Origin: an uncultured Eubacteriales bacterium | GTDB lineage: Bacteria; Bacillota; Clostridia; Christensenellales; Borkfalkiaceae | Length of the DNA: 56,982 nt | Reading direction: 5' to 3' | Assembly: GCA_900542935.1 (NCBI GenBank) | Contig: UQPN01000015.1 | Span: 1 to 56,982 of the forward strand | Shown here: piece by piece, positions 33,413-41,826 of the stretch | Position numbering within the stretch: position 1 is the stretch's first letter | How the letters are laid out: each line of letters opens with the position of its first letter | Program-made: the position numbers and the translations under genes | Notes under the pieces: generated by a model | Database searches by the model: none | Told to the model about the DNA's origin: nothing | Seen by the model: only the letters and a program-made list of their open reading frames with translations

Positions 33413-34507
33413 TTACTTTTTCGTGTGTTTTTGCATATTTTCGATGAATTCGTCGAACAGGTAGCCGCTGTCTTCGGGGCCCGGCGCGCTTTCGGGGTGG
33501 TACTGCACGGAAAACACGTTGTCCTGTTCGCAACGTAAGCCTTCCACCGTTCCGTCCAGCAGATTGATATGCGTAACGGTAAGATTCGTACCCGGAACCG
33601 AATCGGCATCGACGGCGTAGCTGTGATTCTGCGAAGTAATTTCTACTTTGCCCGTAAGAAGATTTTTAACGGGATGATTTCCGCCGCGATGCCCGAATTT
33701 CAGCTTATACGTTTTTGCCCCGTAGGCGAGCGCGATGATCTGATGACCGAGGCAGATGCCGAAAATCGGCAATTTTCCTTTCAGTTTTTTCACCAGAGAA
33801 ATGACGGGAGCGGCGTCCTGCGGGTCGCCCGGTCCGTTGGAAAGGAACAGCCCGTCCGGCGCGAATTTTTCGATTTCTTCCGCCGTAACGTTGTACGGGA
33901 ACACCGTAACGTCCGCCCCGCGGGCGTTCAGCGAACGGACGATGTTGAGCTTGATGCCGCAATCGACGGCAGCCACGCGGAATTTCGCGTTTTGCACGGG
34001 AGCGCGCCAGACTTCTTTCGTTGAAACGAGAGATACCGCGTCGTGCCGTACGCCCGCTTCGGCGATTTTTTTCAAGCCCTCTTCCGTGCAAACTTCCGCG
34101 CCGGTAAGGATACCCATGCGCGAGCCGTGATCGCGGATGCTGCGCGCAAGCTTGCGCGTATCGATACCTTCAACGGCGGGGATGCCGTAACGCGCCAGCT
34201 TTTCGGAAAGCGTTTCTTTGCTTCTGAAATTCGAAGGTTCGTCGTTATATTCCGACACGATCAACCCGCCGATCGTGGGAGTTTTCGTTTCGTCGTCCTC
34301 GTTGTTGACACCGTAATTGCCGATGAGCGGATACGTTGCCACGACGCCCTGAAACGTATAGGACGGATCGGAAACGATTTCCTGATACCCTACCATAGAG
34401 GTATTGAACACGATTTCGAGAACGCGTTCTTCGTTTGCCCCGAACCCGTAACCGAAATATTCGCTGCCGTCTTCGAGAATCAGTTTTCTGTTGAATTTTC
34501 TTGCCAT
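33413..34507 (-). CDS. carA: Carbamoyl-phosphate synthase small subunit (glutaminase)
   Basis: Hydrolyses glutamine and channels ammonia to CarB. The 364-residue protein has the N-terminal CPS domain (LILEDGSEYFGYGFG; NTSMVGYQEIVSDPSY) and a class I glutaminase with the catalytic Cys in FGICLGHQ and the His/Glu pair in VQYHPESAPGPEDS. ATG 34507 with GGAGG is preferred over an upstream start at 34540. The start lies inside the end of pyrC (28-base overlap). Confidence 0.97.
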   Translation of the reverse strand: MARKFNRKLILEDGSEYFGYGFGANEERVLEIVFNTSMVGYQEIVSDPSYTFQGVVATYPLIGNYGVNNEDDETKTPTIGGLIVSEYNDEPSNFRSKETLSEKLARYGIPAVEGIDTRKLARSIRDHGSRMGILTGAEVCTEEGLKKIAEAGVRHDAVSLVSTKEVWRAPVQNAKFRVAAVDCGIKLNIVRSLNARGADVTVFPYNVTAEEIEKFAPDGLFLSNGPGDPQDAAPVISLVKKLKGKLPIFGICLGHQIIALAYGAKTYKLKFGHRGGNHPVKNLLTGKVEITSQNHSYAVDADSVPGTNLTVTHINLLDGTVEGLRCEQDNVFSVQYHPESAPGPEDSGYLFDEFIENMQKHTKK

Positions 34508-35697
34508 ACCGTTTTTCCTCCGCACACCGTAAGCAGGCATCTTCCGTAAACTTCCGCGCCGAAAAACGGAGTGCTCTTTCCTTTGGATAAAAATTTATCC
34601 GGGTTGATTTTGTATTTTTCGCCGATTTCGAATATCGTGTAATCGTCCTTTCGCATGGGGATGCCGAACCGTTTGCGCGGATTTACGCAAAGCAGTTCCG
34701 CAAGCTTTTCCGCCGTGATTTCGCCCGTTTTTACAAAGCGCGTATACAGCAGCGGAAACGCCGTTTCCAGACCGACGATGCCGAACGGGCTTGCTTCCAG
34801 CCCGCGCGATTTTTCTTCGGCGGAATGCGGCGCGTGATCGGTGGCGATGATATCGACGGTGCCGTCTTTTATGCCTTCGATCAACGCGGCGCGATCTTCT
34901 TCGCTGCCGAGCGGAGGATTCATTTTGAACCGCCCGTCCTCCTGCAAATCGTTTTCGGTAAGCAGAAGATAATGCGGCGCGGTTTCGCAGGTTACGTCCG
35001 CTCCGCGGCGCTTCGCCTCGCGGACGGCTTCCACGCTTTCCTTGGCGGAAACGTGGCAGACGTGGTATTTCACGCCCGTTTCTTCGGCAAGGCGCAAATC
35101 GCGCCGCACCTGCATATATTCGCTGGCGGGATCGATGCCCTTATGCCCGTGTTCCCGCGCGTATTTTCCCGCACGGATGCAGCCGCCGTGCAGCAGCGAT
35201 TCGTCCTCGCAGTGCGCGGCAAGCACTTTGCCCGTCGCTTTGATTCTGATCATCGCTTCGCGCATCGTTTCTTCGGACTGAACGCCCTTTCCGTCATCCG
35301 AAAAGCCGCATACAAACGGAGCGAGAGCTTCTATATCCGATAATTTTTCGCCTTTTTCGCCCACGGTAACCGCGCCGTACGGGTAAACGCAGATTGCGGC
35401 GGTATGCCGTATCGGGCGAAGCTCTTCTTCAAGATGCGGAACGCTGTCCGGCACGGGATTGAGATTCGGCATGGAGCACACCGCCGTATAACCGCCGTGC
35501 GCCGCCGCCGCGGTGCCCGTTGCGACGGTTTCTTTATAAAAAAAGCCCGGCTCTCTGAGATGTACGTGCACGTCGCAAAGCCCGGGAAAAAGAACGATAT
35601 TATCCGAAACAACGGGAACAAAAGAAGCTTCGCTGCGATAACGAGCGATGACAGCCTCTATTCTTTCCTGTATTCCGTAATTTTTTGTTTTTGCCAT
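34480..35697 (-). CDS. pyrC: Dihydroorotase (class I)
   Basis: Cyclises carbamoyl aspartate to dihydroorotate. The 405-residue amidohydrolase has the metal motif GLCDVHVHLREPGF, later HCEDESLLHGG, CHVSAKESVE, CETAPHYLLL and IIATDHAPHSAEEK with the catalytic Asp. The frame is open to a GTG at 35730, but ATG 35697 has an AAGG site and fits the family. First structural gene of the operon, 33 bases after the stop of a 21-codon leader frame. Confidence 0.96.
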   Translation of the reverse strand: MAKTKNYGIQERIEAVIARYRSEASFVPVVSDNIVLFPGLCDVHVHLREPGFFYKETVATGTAAAAHGGYTAVCSMPNLNPVPDSVPHLEEELRPIRHTAAICVYPYGAVTVGEKGEKLSDIEALAPFVCGFSDDGKGVQSEETMREAMIRIKATGKVLAAHCEDESLLHGGCIRAGKYAREHGHKGIDPASEYMQVRRDLRLAEETGVKYHVCHVSAKESVEAVREAKRRGADVTCETAPHYLLLTENDLQEDGRFKMNPPLGSEEDRAALIEGIKDGTVDIIATDHAPHSAEEKSRGLEASPFGIVGLETAFPLLYTRFVKTGEITAEKLAELLCVNPRKRFGIPMRKDDYTIFEIGEKYKINPDKFLSKGKSTPFFGAEVYGRCLLTVCGGKTVWQENSTEN

Positions 35698-35730
35698 AAA
35701 AAAACCTTGCCGCCGCCGACAAGATTGCAC

Positions 35731-35796
35731 TTAAAACATATTCCGCCGGTACAAGCGCGGAACGCAGAACGTTTCAGTTTCAAATCTTAACGGCAT
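35731..35796 (-). CDS. Candidate 21-residue leader peptide of the pyr operon
   Basis: An ATG at 35796 opens 21 codons ending in TAA (35731-35733). The peptide begins MPLRFETETF and ends YRRNMF, with four Phe, four Arg and a Cys. The start codon lies just inside a perfect 7-bp stem (35747-35753 with 35800-35806, CGGTACA/TGTACCG), and the only Shine-Dalgarno-like bases are GAG directly before it. The frame fills most of the roughly 120-nt leader and ends 33 bases before pyrC. It could act as an attenuating or coupling uORF. I have no homologue in mind, and a chance frame cannot be excluded. Confidence 0.45.
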   Translation of the reverse strand: MPLRFETETFCVPRLYRRNMF

Positions 35797-35825
35797 CTCT
35801 GTACCGATTTAAAAATTCTATATGT

Positions 35826-35854
35826 ATTATACCCGCTTTCTTTTTGTTTGTCAA
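35826..35854 (-). promoter_or_regulatory. Consensus SigA promoter of the pyr operon
   Basis: Minus strand: TTGACA (35849-35854), 17 bases, TATAAT (35826-35831), a full match to both boxes. The start should be near 35819. No PyrR-box-like sequence and no T-tract attenuator follow, so control probably acts through the leader frame and its enclosing stem. Confidence 0.88.
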
Positions 35855-36073
35855 GCGAATCGACGGCGCTTTCCGGGGTTTTATTTTTTTAAAGCGATTC
35901 CGTGAATTTCGTCTGAGCGGAAAGCAAAAAACAACACGGCGGTTTACCGTGTTGTTGCCTAAACGCCGTGAAAGCGGAAACGACGAAGGCGCGGCAGAAA
36001 AATCCGCGCCGTTTTCTTGTTGTTTTTCGTATGGTTTTATGCACATTCGTCGGTTTGTTTTCCCGGCGGTTTC
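35855..36073. other. Spacer between the glycan locus end and the pyr promoter
   Basis: Contains the terminator at 35930-35956 and, at 35988-36010, a second stem (GGCGCGG/CCGCGCC, 9-base loop) that is followed by T-rich sequence only on the plus strand, where no gene precedes it. No coding sequence is seen. Confidence 0.6.
35930..35956 (-). terminator. Rho-independent terminator of the glycan-locus operon
   Basis: A 10-bp stem, AACAACACGG (35930-35939) with CCGTGTTGTT (35947-35956), and a 7-base loop are followed on the minus strand by a T run. It lies about 120 bases past the flavoprotein stop codon. Confidence 0.85.
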
Positions 36074-37609
36074 TTACCAGTGCGTCTGAACGCCGTTTTC
36101 GCGCAACAGATCCAGAAAATCGTTCAATTTGTTCCCGTCTTCGCGGACTTCTCCGATTTCGCAGTTGCGATCGATGGCATAACTTGCCAGAAAGCCCGCC
36201 GCTTCCCCCACCGACCACTCGACGGGATGCAGCCGATAACAGCCGCCCGTAAGATGCGTTGTGCCGATATTTTTGCATGCCGGAATCAGATTTTTGATTC
36301 TGACGGGAATCATCGCGCCGAGCGGAATCGTAAAGCGTTTGCTCGGTTTATAGAAAAACGAATGCGTTTTTGTTGTGATATGCAGATCGATGGGATAACT
36401 GCCCACGCCGACGCTATCGTAAAAATCGGGATTGCCGTCCGTTAAATCCTGTTCCCGCACCGTAAACTTCGCGCGGATTCTTCGGCTTTCGCGCACGTAA
36501 TACGTTTTTGTCATGCCGTCGTCCGTCCCCGCGGATTCGGGTGAAGGCGCAAAAAACGGATACCCTTTTTTATCGCCGTTCGGAGCTTCCGTCTGCAACC
36601 AGTAAAAGAAACTTTTCGTGAGTTGTTTCGCAAGGTAGCGGTGCTCGTCCCGCCGGATATCGTCGAACGTGTTTCCGAAAAAATAATCGTTCTGCGGCCA
36701 GTTTAACATCGTAACGTCGTAAGGAGCGAAACCGTCTTTGAAATACGCGGAATTAACGATGCGACGATAGGTGAACAGACCGAACAATTTGTTGCCGTCC
36801 GCATCCGTTTCGCCGTTGAACATGCCGAAACGCTTCGCTTTCCCCGTAGAAGAATCGGGACCGTACATGCTGAAAACGGGATAACGATCGTACGGCATTA
36901 TTTTTTTGACGAAGTAATCGTATTCTTCCGGTTTATCGATGACGTAATCGCCCGCGCGCCGGTTTTCGAACGCCATCGACCAGGTAACGGGCTGACGATC
37001 TTCGGGCATGTACCGTTCGCATGCCGACGGTTCCCCCGTCATTTCGCGGCTTTCCGCGCCGGTTACGTATTCGCAGCCGCTTTTATAAATCAGTTCGCCC
37101 TCGTCGTCGGCGTCGAGGAAGTATTTTCCCGTAACGCAGAACGTTTCGTTTTCCGTTTTAATCGTCAGCGAGCGGACGACGTCGCCGTCCGCTTTCGCCT
37201 CACGTAAATCGCAACGGTAAAAAATCTTCAGAGTGCCCGCGTCGAGATACGGCTGCAGCATATCGGTAAGCAGTTTCAGGGCAAGACGGGGCGGATGAGA
37301 AAGGCGCGATACGGTGGAGCCGCCGGGGCAGAAAAATTCCTTGTTTTTTAATTCTTCCGCAATCATGGGGTGGTTGCGGTAATAATTTCTTACGGCGTTG
37401 CGATACGAACGGTAGGTTGCCGAACAGCCCGTTTCCTCTATCCATCTGTGTTCGTCCGGCGGAACCGCCTGAGACGTAAGCTGACCGCCGATCCAGTCCG
37501 TTTTTTCGAAAAGCCCTACGCTTTTTCCCGATTTTGCCGCGGAATATGCGGCTATCGTTCCGCCGAGGCTGCCGCCGAAAATTACTACGTCGAAATACAT
37601 CGTGTTCAT
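36074..37609 (-). CDS. FAD-dependent oxidoreductase (PF12831 type)
   Basis: A 511-residue flavoprotein. The N-terminal VVIFGGSLGGTIAAYSAAKSG is the dinucleotide-binding fold and is followed by VGLFEKTDWIGGQLTSQ; LDADDEGELIYKSG and the C-terminal LTGGCYRLHPVEWSVGEAAGFLA complete the FAD_oxidored plan. Members occur in polysaccharide-use loci of gut bacteria, but their reaction is mostly unknown. No signal peptide, so cytoplasmic. The start overlaps the ROK gene stop by four bases (ATGA). It is the last gene before the terminator of the nan-type operon. Confidence 0.85.
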   Translation of the reverse strand: MNTMYFDVVIFGGSLGGTIAAYSAAKSGKSVGLFEKTDWIGGQLTSQAVPPDEHRWIEETGCSATYRSYRNAVRNYYRNHPMIAEELKNKEFFCPGGSTVSRLSHPPRLALKLLTDMLQPYLDAGTLKIFYRCDLREAKADGDVVRSLTIKTENETFCVTGKYFLDADDEGELIYKSGCEYVTGAESREMTGEPSACERYMPEDRQPVTWSMAFENRRAGDYVIDKPEEYDYFVKKIMPYDRYPVFSMYGPDSSTGKAKRFGMFNGETDADGNKLFGLFTYRRIVNSAYFKDGFAPYDVTMLNWPQNDYFFGNTFDDIRRDEHRYLAKQLTKSFFYWLQTEAPNGDKKGYPFFAPSPESAGTDDGMTKTYYVRESRRIRAKFTVREQDLTDGNPDFYDSVGVGSYPIDLHITTKTHSFFYKPSKRFTIPLGAMIPVRIKNLIPACKNIGTTHLTGGCYRLHPVEWSVGEAAGFLASYAIDRNCEIGEVREDGNKLNDFLDLLRENGVQTHW

Positions 37610-38457
37610 CTCAGATCCTTCCCGAAATAATATGCGCCCAGCATTCCCGCCGCGTTGCCGCCTTTGGCGCGGCGTATATCGAAGGGAACGCCCGCGACAA
37701 ACGCGTCAAACGTTTCTTTCATTCCGTCCGTTACGCCGCCGCCGAGAATACAGACGTCGAACGGACTGCTTTTTTCGATTTCTTTCAGCAGCGTACAAAG
37801 ATATTTTTGTAATTTTTCCGCGATTTTGTTTGCCGCGGGGGTGCCCGCCGCGTATTCTTCGAAAATTTTATCTTTGCCTATCCCCGCCCGCGCCGCCATG
37901 CGGTTGATCGCGCGCCCGGAAAGATACTGTTCGGCGCAACCGCGTCTGCCGCAATTACACAAACGACCGTTTTTTACGACGGGCAGATGCCCGAACAACG
38001 CGTAATGATTGCTTTCGTCCGCTTTGATTTTTCCCCGCACGGCATACGCGCCGCCCACGCCGGAGCCTAATGTAAGCATTACGGCGTTCAGATTCTGCAG
38101 CGAATCGTCGAGAAAAACTTCGCCGAGGAGCGCCGCAAGCCCGTCGTTTAAAGCCACGCACGGCAGATTGTAGAGTTCCTTCACCCAGCGGACGATTTCG
38201 AACCCCGTGTAGCCGGGCAGATTATCGGTGGCGTAAATCACTTTTCCCGCGGCGCTGTCGATCGTGCCGGCGGAAGAAATACATACGGCGGAAACGTCGC
38301 CGTTCATGAGCTTATCGATTGCCGCGCGCAAAGACGAGATAACGCCTGCCCGTCCGTTATCGGTTACCGTAGGCGTCAACGCGCTTTCAAGAATTTTTCC
38401 GCCCGATATCAACGAACTTTTTACGTTGGTGGCGCCAAGATCAACACATAATTTCAT
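37606..38457 (-). CDS. ROK-family sugar kinase
   Basis: The 283-residue protein begins with the ATP motif VDLGATNVKSSL, has NDGLAALLGE and LTLGSGVGGAY in the middle, and a structural zinc site CNCGRRGCAEQYLSG with the upstream His in FGHLPV. There is no N-terminal helix-turn-helix, so it is a kinase, not a ROK repressor. Beside NanE, GH84 and GH38, N-acetylmannosamine, N-acetylglucosamine or mannose is a likely substrate, but the sugar cannot be read from sequence. It starts 3 bases after the permease gene. Confidence 0.9.
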   Translation of the reverse strand: MKLCVDLGATNVKSSLISGGKILESALTPTVTDNGRAGVISSLRAAIDKLMNGDVSAVCISSAGTIDSAAGKVIYATDNLPGYTGFEIVRWVKELYNLPCVALNDGLAALLGEVFLDDSLQNLNAVMLTLGSGVGGAYAVRGKIKADESNHYALFGHLPVVKNGRLCNCGRRGCAEQYLSGRAINRMAARAGIGKDKIFEEYAAGTPAANKIAEKLQKYLCTLLKEIEKSSPFDVCILGGGVTDGMKETFDAFVAGVPFDIRRAKGGNAAGMLGAYYFGKDLR

Positions 38458-38460
38458 ATT

Positions 38461-39330
38461 TTAACCTTTCACGCTGCCGACGGTGAGTCCGCGCACGAAA
38501 AATTTCAGTACGAACGGATAAACGCACACAATCGGCAAAATACTTAAAATAATCATCGCGGAATCGATAAATTCTTTCTGCTGATACAATTTCTGATCGC
38601 CGAGAATATCCGGCGCGGTGTTGATGCGGTTGAGAATATACAGAGCGAGCGGATAATACTTTTCCGCGTTGATCAGATAAATCAGTGCCTGAAAATAGTT
38701 GTTCCAGTACGAAACCGCCGTAAACAGCCCTACGCTGGCAATGGACGGAACGGAAATCGGCAACAGAATGGAAGCGAGAATTCTGCCGTTGCCCGCGCCG
38801 TCGATACGGGCGGATTCTTCGATTTCCGCGGGAATGCCTTCCAGACCGCTTTTCAGAAGAATCATGTTATACACCTGCACCACGGAAGGCAGCACGAGCG
38901 CGAACGGCGTATTCAGAAGTCCCAGCGTTTTCACGACGAAGAAATTCGGAATGATGCCGCCCGAAAACAGCATAACGATGGTGAAAAACACCATAATAGC
39001 GCCGCGGAACGGCAAATCTTTTTTGCTGAGCGGATACGCCGCCATGAACATAACGGCTACCGACAGAATCGTGCCCGTGATCGTTACGCCCACCGATACG
39101 AAAAACGCGCGGAAAAACGCAAACGTGGAAAACACCTGTTTGTAATTGTAGAACGTCCGGCCTTTCGGCAGAATGAGAATCGCTTTTCCGTATGTGGAAA
39201 ACGATTTGGATATGACGTTGAAAAACGGAACGATGCAAATTACGGCAATCAGCGTTAAAAGCGCGTAATTCGCTACGGTGAGCGAGGAAACCTTCCGCCG
39301 ACGGTCTTTTTTTACTGCTGTATTTTCCAT
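38461..39330 (-). CDS. Carbohydrate ABC transporter permease (YtcP/CUT1 type)
   Basis: A 289-residue inner-membrane permease with about six hydrophobic segments. The ATPase-contacting EAA loop reads ESARIDGAGNGRILASILLPIS. Sequence such as SKSFSTYGKAI at the first loop and a C-terminus KFFVRGLTVGSVKG are typical of the YtcP partner of LplB-type permeases that import oligosaccharides. One base separates it from the LplB-type gene. No ATPase gene is present in the locus; a shared MsmX/UgpC-type ATPase elsewhere is assumed. Confidence 0.93.
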   Translation of the reverse strand: MENTAVKKDRRRKVSSLTVANYALLTLIAVICIVPFFNVISKSFSTYGKAILILPKGRTFYNYKQVFSTFAFFRAFFVSVGVTITGTILSVAVMFMAAYPLSKKDLPFRGAIMVFFTIVMLFSGGIIPNFFVVKTLGLLNTPFALVLPSVVQVYNMILLKSGLEGIPAEIEESARIDGAGNGRILASILLPISVPSIASVGLFTAVSYWNNYFQALIYLINAEKYYPLALYILNRINTAPDILGDQKLYQQKEFIDSAMIILSILPIVCVYPFVLKFFVRGLTVGSVKG

Positions 39331-39331
39331 A

Positions 39332-40249
39332 TCACCAAATCCCCTCCGACGTTACTTTTTTTGAAATCTTATTCGTAACGACGATAAGAATCAAAGAGAT
39401 AATTCCGTTGAAGAACCCGACGGCGGTAGACAAGCCGTAGTTGCCCGCGTTTTCGCCGAGACTGATGCGGTATACGTACGTACCGATGATTTCGCCCGTT
39501 TTTCTTGTGGTGGAGGAAATCATAGTGTATACCTGTTCGAATCCCGCGTCCATCAGATACCCGACGCGGATAATCAGCATTACGATAATCGTGGGCATAA
39601 TCATGGGAATCGTGATGCTGAACGCCTGTTTCAATTTTCCCGCGCCGTCAAGATCCGCCGCCTCGTACAGGTTGGCGTCGATTGCCATAATCGCGGAAAT
39701 ATACACGATGGAGCTGTAACCGATTTCTTTCCAGCCGGATAAAATCACCACCAGCCAGCGGAAAAAGCCCGGTTCGGCAAACCAGTTATAAGAAATGCCC
39801 AGAAGCGCGTTGACCGGTCCGTCTACGGAGAGCAGATTTTTGAAAATACCCGTTATCACTACCCAGGAAAGGAAATGCGGCAAAAATACCATACTCTGTA
39901 CGAACGTGGAAAACGCCTTGTTTTTCACTTCGGCTATCATGACGGCGAGAAATACGGGCAACGGGAAAAGAAACACGATTTTCATCATACTGATGACGAG
40001 CGTATTTACGATGTACCTGTAAATTTCGGGATCGCTGAAAATTTTCGCAAAGTGCGCCATCGTCCAGTTGGCATGCGAAAACGCATCCAGCGGATTGGAA
40101 TAACGGATGAAATTGATGTTATCCTTGAATCCGATTAAAAGCCCTGCCATCGGCAGATAAGAAAATATCAAAGCAAAAACAACGGCGGGTATAAGGAACA
40201 AATACAGTCCCCTATACTTCTTTAATTGTTTTTTCGTTACACTGTTCAT
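39332..40249 (-). CDS. Carbohydrate ABC transporter permease (LplB type)
   Basis: The 305-residue permease starts with a charged segment and FLIPAVVFALIFSYLPMAGLLIGFKDN, the LplB hallmark. The EAA loop is EAADLDGAGKLKQAFSITIP, and about six membrane segments are present. It forms the heterodimer channel with the YtcP-type permease encoded next. It follows the binding-protein gene by 23 bases. Confidence 0.93.
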   Translation of the reverse strand: MNSVTKKQLKKYRGLYLFLIPAVVFALIFSYLPMAGLLIGFKDNINFIRYSNPLDAFSHANWTMAHFAKIFSDPEIYRYIVNTLVISMMKIVFLFPLPVFLAVMIAEVKNKAFSTFVQSMVFLPHFLSWVVITGIFKNLLSVDGPVNALLGISYNWFAEPGFFRWLVVILSGWKEIGYSSIVYISAIMAIDANLYEAADLDGAGKLKQAFSITIPMIMPTIIVMLIIRVGYLMDAGFEQVYTMISSTTRKTGEIIGTYVYRISLGENAGNYGLSTAVGFFNGIISLILIVVTNKISKKVTSEGIW

Positions 40250-40272
40250 ACCCGTCTACCACATCTTCCGGT

Positions 40273-41826
40273 TTATTTGTTATAATACCATTCGTTAATC
40301 GCTTTGGTTGCTTTGCTTCCGCCGTCGTCTTTGAATTTTTTCAGGTACGTGGCAAGATTTCCCGTGCCTTTATCCGTTACCATCATTACATAGAACTGAT
40401 CCTGCGCGTATAACTCGATGTTGCCGCGCGTAGAAGTATAATCGGCGATCGGCGGAGCGAAATCCACCACGTTGTATACGCCCACTTCGTCGGCGTCCTG
40501 CATCATCTCGCTCCAGGCGCGATAAAGTTCTTTCTGTTTCTTCACTCGGGCGAGCCAGTACTGCGTGTAAACGCTTTCGTTCGTGCCCGTGAGGTAATAG
40601 CTTGCCGTGTCTTTTTCGGAGAAATGGTCGGAAAGCGGCGCGTAGCCCGTGGACGGGTTGTACGTCCAGTGATAATTTTCCTGCCCGATGACGATATCTC
40701 GGAAATTATGCTTTTCCGCGGTATCGATGACTTTGGAATTCATCCAGTCGATCGCATAGCCCGCGTTTTCCGCCATATAGAACGGAATCGCCGTGATGTA
40801 CGTATAACCGCTCTTTCTGTATACTTTTTCTTCGCCGTTTTTGTTTTCCAGCGCTCTTAAATACGCCAGCGTGTTTTCCTGCGTGGCGGCAGCCTGCGTG
40901 GAACTGATGATTTTATTCGATTCCAGCCCGGAAACGATTGCCGAAACGCTCCAGAGCGACGTGGAAATCGCCGCGGCTTTGCCCGAAGAAAATTTCAGAA
41001 CGCAGTCGGCGGAAGCGTTGGTGGAAACGGAAGAATCGATCAGCCCTTCCGAATACAGTTTCGTCATGAAATCCACATATTCGCCGTATTGCGGCGCGTC
41101 CATATAGTAGCGGATTTCTTTTTTGCCGTCCACTTCGTATTCCTGCCAGTTACTGTAAATGCCGAACGCGGCGGAAACCGAATACACGAGCGGCGTATAC
41201 ATATCGAACGTTAAAGGAATCATGTTCGTTTGCGTTTTGATGGTTTTCAGAACGTTATACAGCTCGTCTTTCGTTGCCGGAACGGACAGATTCAGTTCGT
41301 TGAGAATATCCTGACGGAACACCATGGGATATTCGATATTGTCGCTGGAAGCGCGTTCGGGAATTCCGTAGATTTTTCCGTTTACCCGTACGACGTCCCA
41401 CGATTCTTCGGAAATCGCGCTTTTGAGGTCCGCGCCGAATTTATCCAGCACGTCGTCGAGAGGCAACAGAACGTCCTGCGCCACCAGATCGGAAAACTGC
41501 GCGCTGGTAAGTTTTATCGCGTTGTATTGTTCGCGCGCCACCATCTGCGTGTTCAGCGAGGAAGAAGCGTTTGTGGAGGGAAGCTGCGAATAGTTTACGT
41601 GATACCCCGTAACTTCTTCCACCACCGCCGCGTTGCCGTCGGCATTCATCTCTTCGACGGTATACCCGGAATTCGGCATCAGTATGTTGAGAGCGATTTT
41701 ATTGTTCAGATCGATATCCATATTGATTCCGTAATCTTCGTCGTTTTTCGAACAGGCCGCCAGCGACGAAAACGTCGCCGCGGCAAGCACTATTGCCAAC
41801 ATGTTTTTTAATCGGATTTTATTCAT
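40273..41826 (-). CDS. Sugar-binding lipoprotein of the LplB/YtcP importer
   Basis: The 517-residue protein has a lipoprotein signal with lipobox SLAAC and Cys25, then a large family 1 solute-binding fold (DVLDKFGADLKSAI; VNGKIYGIPERASSDN; EWYYNK at the C-terminus). Such large binding proteins pair with LplB/YtcP permeases and bind oligosaccharides outside the cell. ATG 41826 with GGAGG is used; an upstream start at 41874 would add a non-signal extension. The start overlaps the stop of the upstream glycosidase gene by four bases. Confidence 0.92.
   Translation of the reverse strand: MNKIRLKNMLAIVLAAATFSSLAACSKNDEDYGINMDIDLNNKIALNILMPNSGYTVEEMNADGNAAVVEEVTGYHVNYSQLPSTNASSSLNTQMVAREQYNAIKLTSAQFSDLVAQDVLLPLDDVLDKFGADLKSAISEESWDVVRVNGKIYGIPERASSDNIEYPMVFRQDILNELNLSVPATKDELYNVLKTIKTQTNMIPLTFDMYTPLVYSVSAAFGIYSNWQEYEVDGKKEIRYYMDAPQYGEYVDFMTKLYSEGLIDSSVSTNASADCVLKFSSGKAAAISTSLWSVSAIVSGLESNKIISSTQAAATQENTLAYLRALENKNGEEKVYRKSGYTYITAIPFYMAENAGYAIDWMNSKVIDTAEKHNFRDIVIGQENYHWTYNPSTGYAPLSDHFSEKDTASYYLTGTNESVYTQYWLARVKKQKELYRAWSEMMQDADEVGVYNVVDFAPPIADYTSTRGNIELYAQDQFYVMMVTDKGTGNLATYLKKFKDDGGSKATKAINEWYYNK

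Noticed and set aside
35747..35819. PyrR binding loop in the pyr leader
   Set aside because: CAGAGA is present, but the ARUCCNGNGAGGYU consensus and stem context are not, and no pyrR gene is in the window.
35988..36010. GGCGCGG/CCGCGCC hairpin with T-rich sequence on the plus strand
   Set aside because: Would terminate a plus-strand transcript, but no plus-strand gene lies upstream within reach.
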